Assembly: GCA_051294375.1 (NCBI GenBank)
Contig: CM119267.1
Span: 4,757,885-4,821,884, forward strand
Direction: 5' to 3'
Length of the DNA: 64,000 nt
Origin: Paraspadella gotoi
Lineage: Eukaryota; Chaetognatha
This document shows, piece after piece, positions 61,621-64,000 of the stretch (positions are counted from its first letter, which is position 1; each line of letters begins with the position of its first letter). The notes beneath the pieces were generated by a model. That model saw only the letters and a list, made by a program, of their open reading frames with translations, ran no database searches and was not told the origin of the DNA. Both the position numbers and the translations under genes were made by a program.

Positions 61621-63237
61621 TCACAGGAGATTTTCTGGGGAACTCATAGGGTCTTTGAGGTCAAAGAAACATAGAAATGGCCTCTACAGGTTGATATTTT
61701 TTATAAAAATTTATTTAAAAATTCTTAATGTTATTATCAGAATAATTAATTGTAAATACTTACTGAAGTAAAAAGATTTGATAACTTGATTAAACTTTTA
61801 ACTGAGCCAACAAAAAGTTGGCTTGTATCAATAAGGAATCTTGACGCATTGGGCCGATTTGCTCTGCTGCCATCTTCCTCTTCTTCGTTTTCAAAGTCAT
61901 CTACATCTTCATCAGCGGTTTCATCCTCATTATTTTTTTTGCCATCCTCCTCAACGGACTCTATGTCCAAACTGTCAACGCTAATTAGCAAAAAATCTTT
62001 GTCCATTTGATCATCGTTGTCATCGTTGTTCAAAGTTGACGACCGCGACCTACAGTTTATTTTATATGAAAAAGGTTTTGCATATGATAATAATTTGTTT
62101 TACCTTTTGAGATCAACAGAGGACTTTCGCAAATGTTTTTTTTGGCACAACATAATTGAGGCTTCTAAATTGTTTATTAAAAAAAGGGAAAGGCAAAAAA
62201 AAAACTCATTCTCTCATTTTTTCATTAACTAAACAACAAGTTATTCTTGAAAATGTAATAATTAATGATAATTAATAAGCTCATATAAACCTCTGGACTG
62301 GTATGATTACCATCTCGTGGAGGTCTGCATTGTTTGTCTTGAACCAAAGGCTTCTTTGCCAAAGACGCTGCCAAGACTTTCTTCTTTTCTCTTTGTCTGG
62401 GCATACTAACAGCTTCACCTTAAGTGGTTATCGATAGAATTTGGCAAGACAAGTGGAAGGCTGAAGTCAGACAATTGGTTTACAACCTGAGCGGAGATCA
62501 CCTTCCAGCCAAAATCGCGATTGTCAGGAACTCCGGCGACGAGCTTTGTTCTTTCATTAAAAAAACAAAAACAAAAAAAAAAAAAAAAAAAAGGCCACAA
62601 AGTAGGAAATGACCATAAATTTTAAAAAAATATAAAAAATAAGTTTAAAACAAACTTTTGAACCAAAAGCAAGAGAAAGTGGTAAAAGAAAAATTTATCG
62701 CCCAAATTTTTGAAGAATGTTTTTATACGGCGTCTTTTTTACGTTATGCACCACAAATTTTGTTCATCTTATCCCTAAATGTTTGAATTTTCAAAAACCC
62801 ATCCGTATGTTTGATGACTAGGAATAAAAGAATATACTCGCAAAATTTAGAACTTTTCAGGTTAACCCAGTAGACGAAGAACTTATTTTTGTAAAAAAAA
62901 AACCTTTCTATCTATATCTCAGCTGAATGATGAGAAGAAAAAAAATGTGAAAACGGTTTTTTATAAAGCGGACCGAGGTTAAGGCCGTGATATGAGAGAA
63001 AATAATGTATCATTAGTACTAATTACAAAATAGAGGGCAATTAAAAAAGACACAGTCCCCTTAAGTTTTATTTTAATTTTCTTTTCCCCTTTTTTAAATA
63101 ATATCTAATTTAATCTTAAAATTAATATTTTTGATTAATTAAAAAATATAATTTATACATCATTGGGATGGGTATGTTAGTGTTGTCTTCTGGAAATAGC
63201 GGAAATAGTGGAACTCACCTTTGACAGTTGTTGACAT
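61621..63237 (-). CDS. Acidic 142-residue protein of unknown function, four exons
   Basis: Minus-strand exons 63237-63219, 62164-62104, 62049-61764 and 61683-61621 join with matching phases and GT-AG introns into one uninterrupted 142-codon frame plus TGA. The protein starts MSTTVKEASIMLCQKKHLRK, then has a basic/Ser stretch and a strongly acidic centre (NNDDNDDQMDKDF ... NNEDETADEDVDDFENEEEE). It ends with a hydrophobic/aromatic tail (RPFLCFFDLKDPMSSPENLL). No signal peptide or known domain is visible. The acidic block suggests a chromatin- or histone-binding or other nuclear role, which is inference only. The link from exon 1 to exon 2 rests on phase and position alone. Partial second copies of its last exons lie at 61308-61552. 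Confidence 0.5.
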
Positions 63238-63256
63238 GATCGTGAGAGGGCCGATG

Positions 63257-63280
63257 GAGAGAGAGAGAGAGAGAGAGGGA

Positions 63281-63318
<38 letters not shown>

Positions 63319-63319
63319 C
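63257..63319. repeat. (GA)n microsatellite
   Basis: Interrupted GA tract just upstream of the acidic-protein start codon. Confidence 0.95.
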
Positions 63320-63649
63320 TTGAATAATGGATTATCATATCCTGGGATAATCCTTCTCTCGTGAAAAATTACGTCGCGAAGAAGATAAGGAATATTTATT
63401 TAAAATAGCGCGAGAAGAAATATCGAGATCAGATGTTAGCGACGAGGATGAGAAACGAGGGTTTTATGAACAGACTGTTTAGTGACGGTAACAGGGCTTA
63501 CGGTAGATTTTCTACACTTTTCAAAGCGGCGTTTGTAAGGAGTCATCTCGCCAGGACGATTTTAATATTAGTAGGGTTTCGGTCCTTTTATACAATAAAA
63601 ATCGTTGATAAAAACATGATACGACTTTCTTGTTAGGAAAGCCAGTTAT

Positions 63650-63800
63650 TCAGTCGGTTTATCAACTAGGCTGTGAGAAAGTCTCGAATTAAAGCTTGAA
63701 GGGACTTGCTCTGCTGTTAACTCTGACTAACCAATGGCTACTTGGCAAATTCTAAGTCATTTAAATCAACGGATAATTTTTAAAAGCGTAACGGATATAT
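63650..63800 (+). repeat. R2 dispersed repeat copy, diverged
   Basis: AGGCTGTGAGAAAGTCTCGA ... AAGCTTGAAGGGACTTGCT aligns with the family, then becomes degenerate. The rest of the right end to 64000 shows only a TTGGTTGATTGG run and no gene. Confidence 0.5.
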
Positions 63801-64000
63801 ATAACCAGCGATTGAATTTTCCTATTTGAAATTCCTTTTGAAGTCGAATGAAATTTTTTTTTTCTCGGGTCGTTTTTTCTGGAGCGATTCGCTTCGGTCG
63901 CTTCTCCTGTCTCTAGTCTTCAGTCATCGTCGCTTGATTTTTAGATTGACTGGTTGATTGGTTGATTGGTTTGGTTGTTTATTGGTTGATAAGGTTGTTT

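Noticed and set aside
62415-62612. Overlapping plus and minus frames (…DHLPAKIAIVRNSGDEL… / …PDNRDFGWKVISAQ…)
   Set aside because: Each is plausible-looking but neither has splice sites that fit the neighbouring acidic-protein gene, and the strand cannot be decided.
63433-63636. 67-codon plus-strand frame
   Set aside because: No recognisable family, no splice or promoter support, and an R2 repeat follows directly.

Overview
The window is AT-rich eukaryotic DNA: GT-AG introns, two nuclear tRNA genes, abundant (GA)n/(CT)n microsatellites, SINE-, LTR- and MITE-type repeats, and no operon or ribosome-binding-site structure. The best-supported gene is an innexin, a gap-junction family found in animals outside the vertebrates under that name. 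Its C-terminal half reads most like lophotrochozoan innexins, and a nested precursor with GW-amide processing sites fits a mollusc, annelid or relative. This placement is an inference. Coding density is very low.

0.6-12.9 kb: a complete innexin gene on the minus strand. Nine coding exons can be joined with every splice phase matching. There are two alternative 3' ends, each with its own AATAAA, giving 406- or 431-residue products. Its large intron 3 (5.5-11.6 kb) holds, on the plus strand, a three-exon secreted precursor with a signal peptide and three ...GWGKR units. It looks like an undescribed neuropeptide-type gene, and its last repeat lies beyond an in-frame TAG. The same intron carries an LTR-like module with a tRNA-Leu-complementary segment and two tRNA-derived SINEs.

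12.9-30 kb: tRNA-Phe and tRNA-Gly, then mostly non-coding DNA with microsatellites, two minisatellites, a 611-bp palindromic MITE with 8-bp target duplications, a dispersed repeat family here called R2, a mariner-type element with 31-bp ends, and a partial laminin-EGF-like exon after an N gap.

30-53 kb: about 7 kb (30.25-37.46 kb) is repeated at 38.72-44.8 kb, separated by a 25-N gap. The copies differ mainly by single-base indels, which suggests unmerged haplotypes or error-rich gap filling rather than true duplication. This segment holds perfect RFX X-box palindromes, a GC-rich probable first exon and short tandem arrays. The stretch 51.4-53.3 kb looks like uncorrected long-read sequence.

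53-64 kb: a frameshifted minus-strand coding segment of an uncharacterised invertebrate family (55.07-55.7 kb), then a second haplotype-like duplication (56.3-59.9 kb against 60.0-63.1 kb). The cleaner copy carries a four-exon minus-strand gene for a 142-residue acidic protein. One copy of this locus has the palindromic MITE and the other is an empty site.
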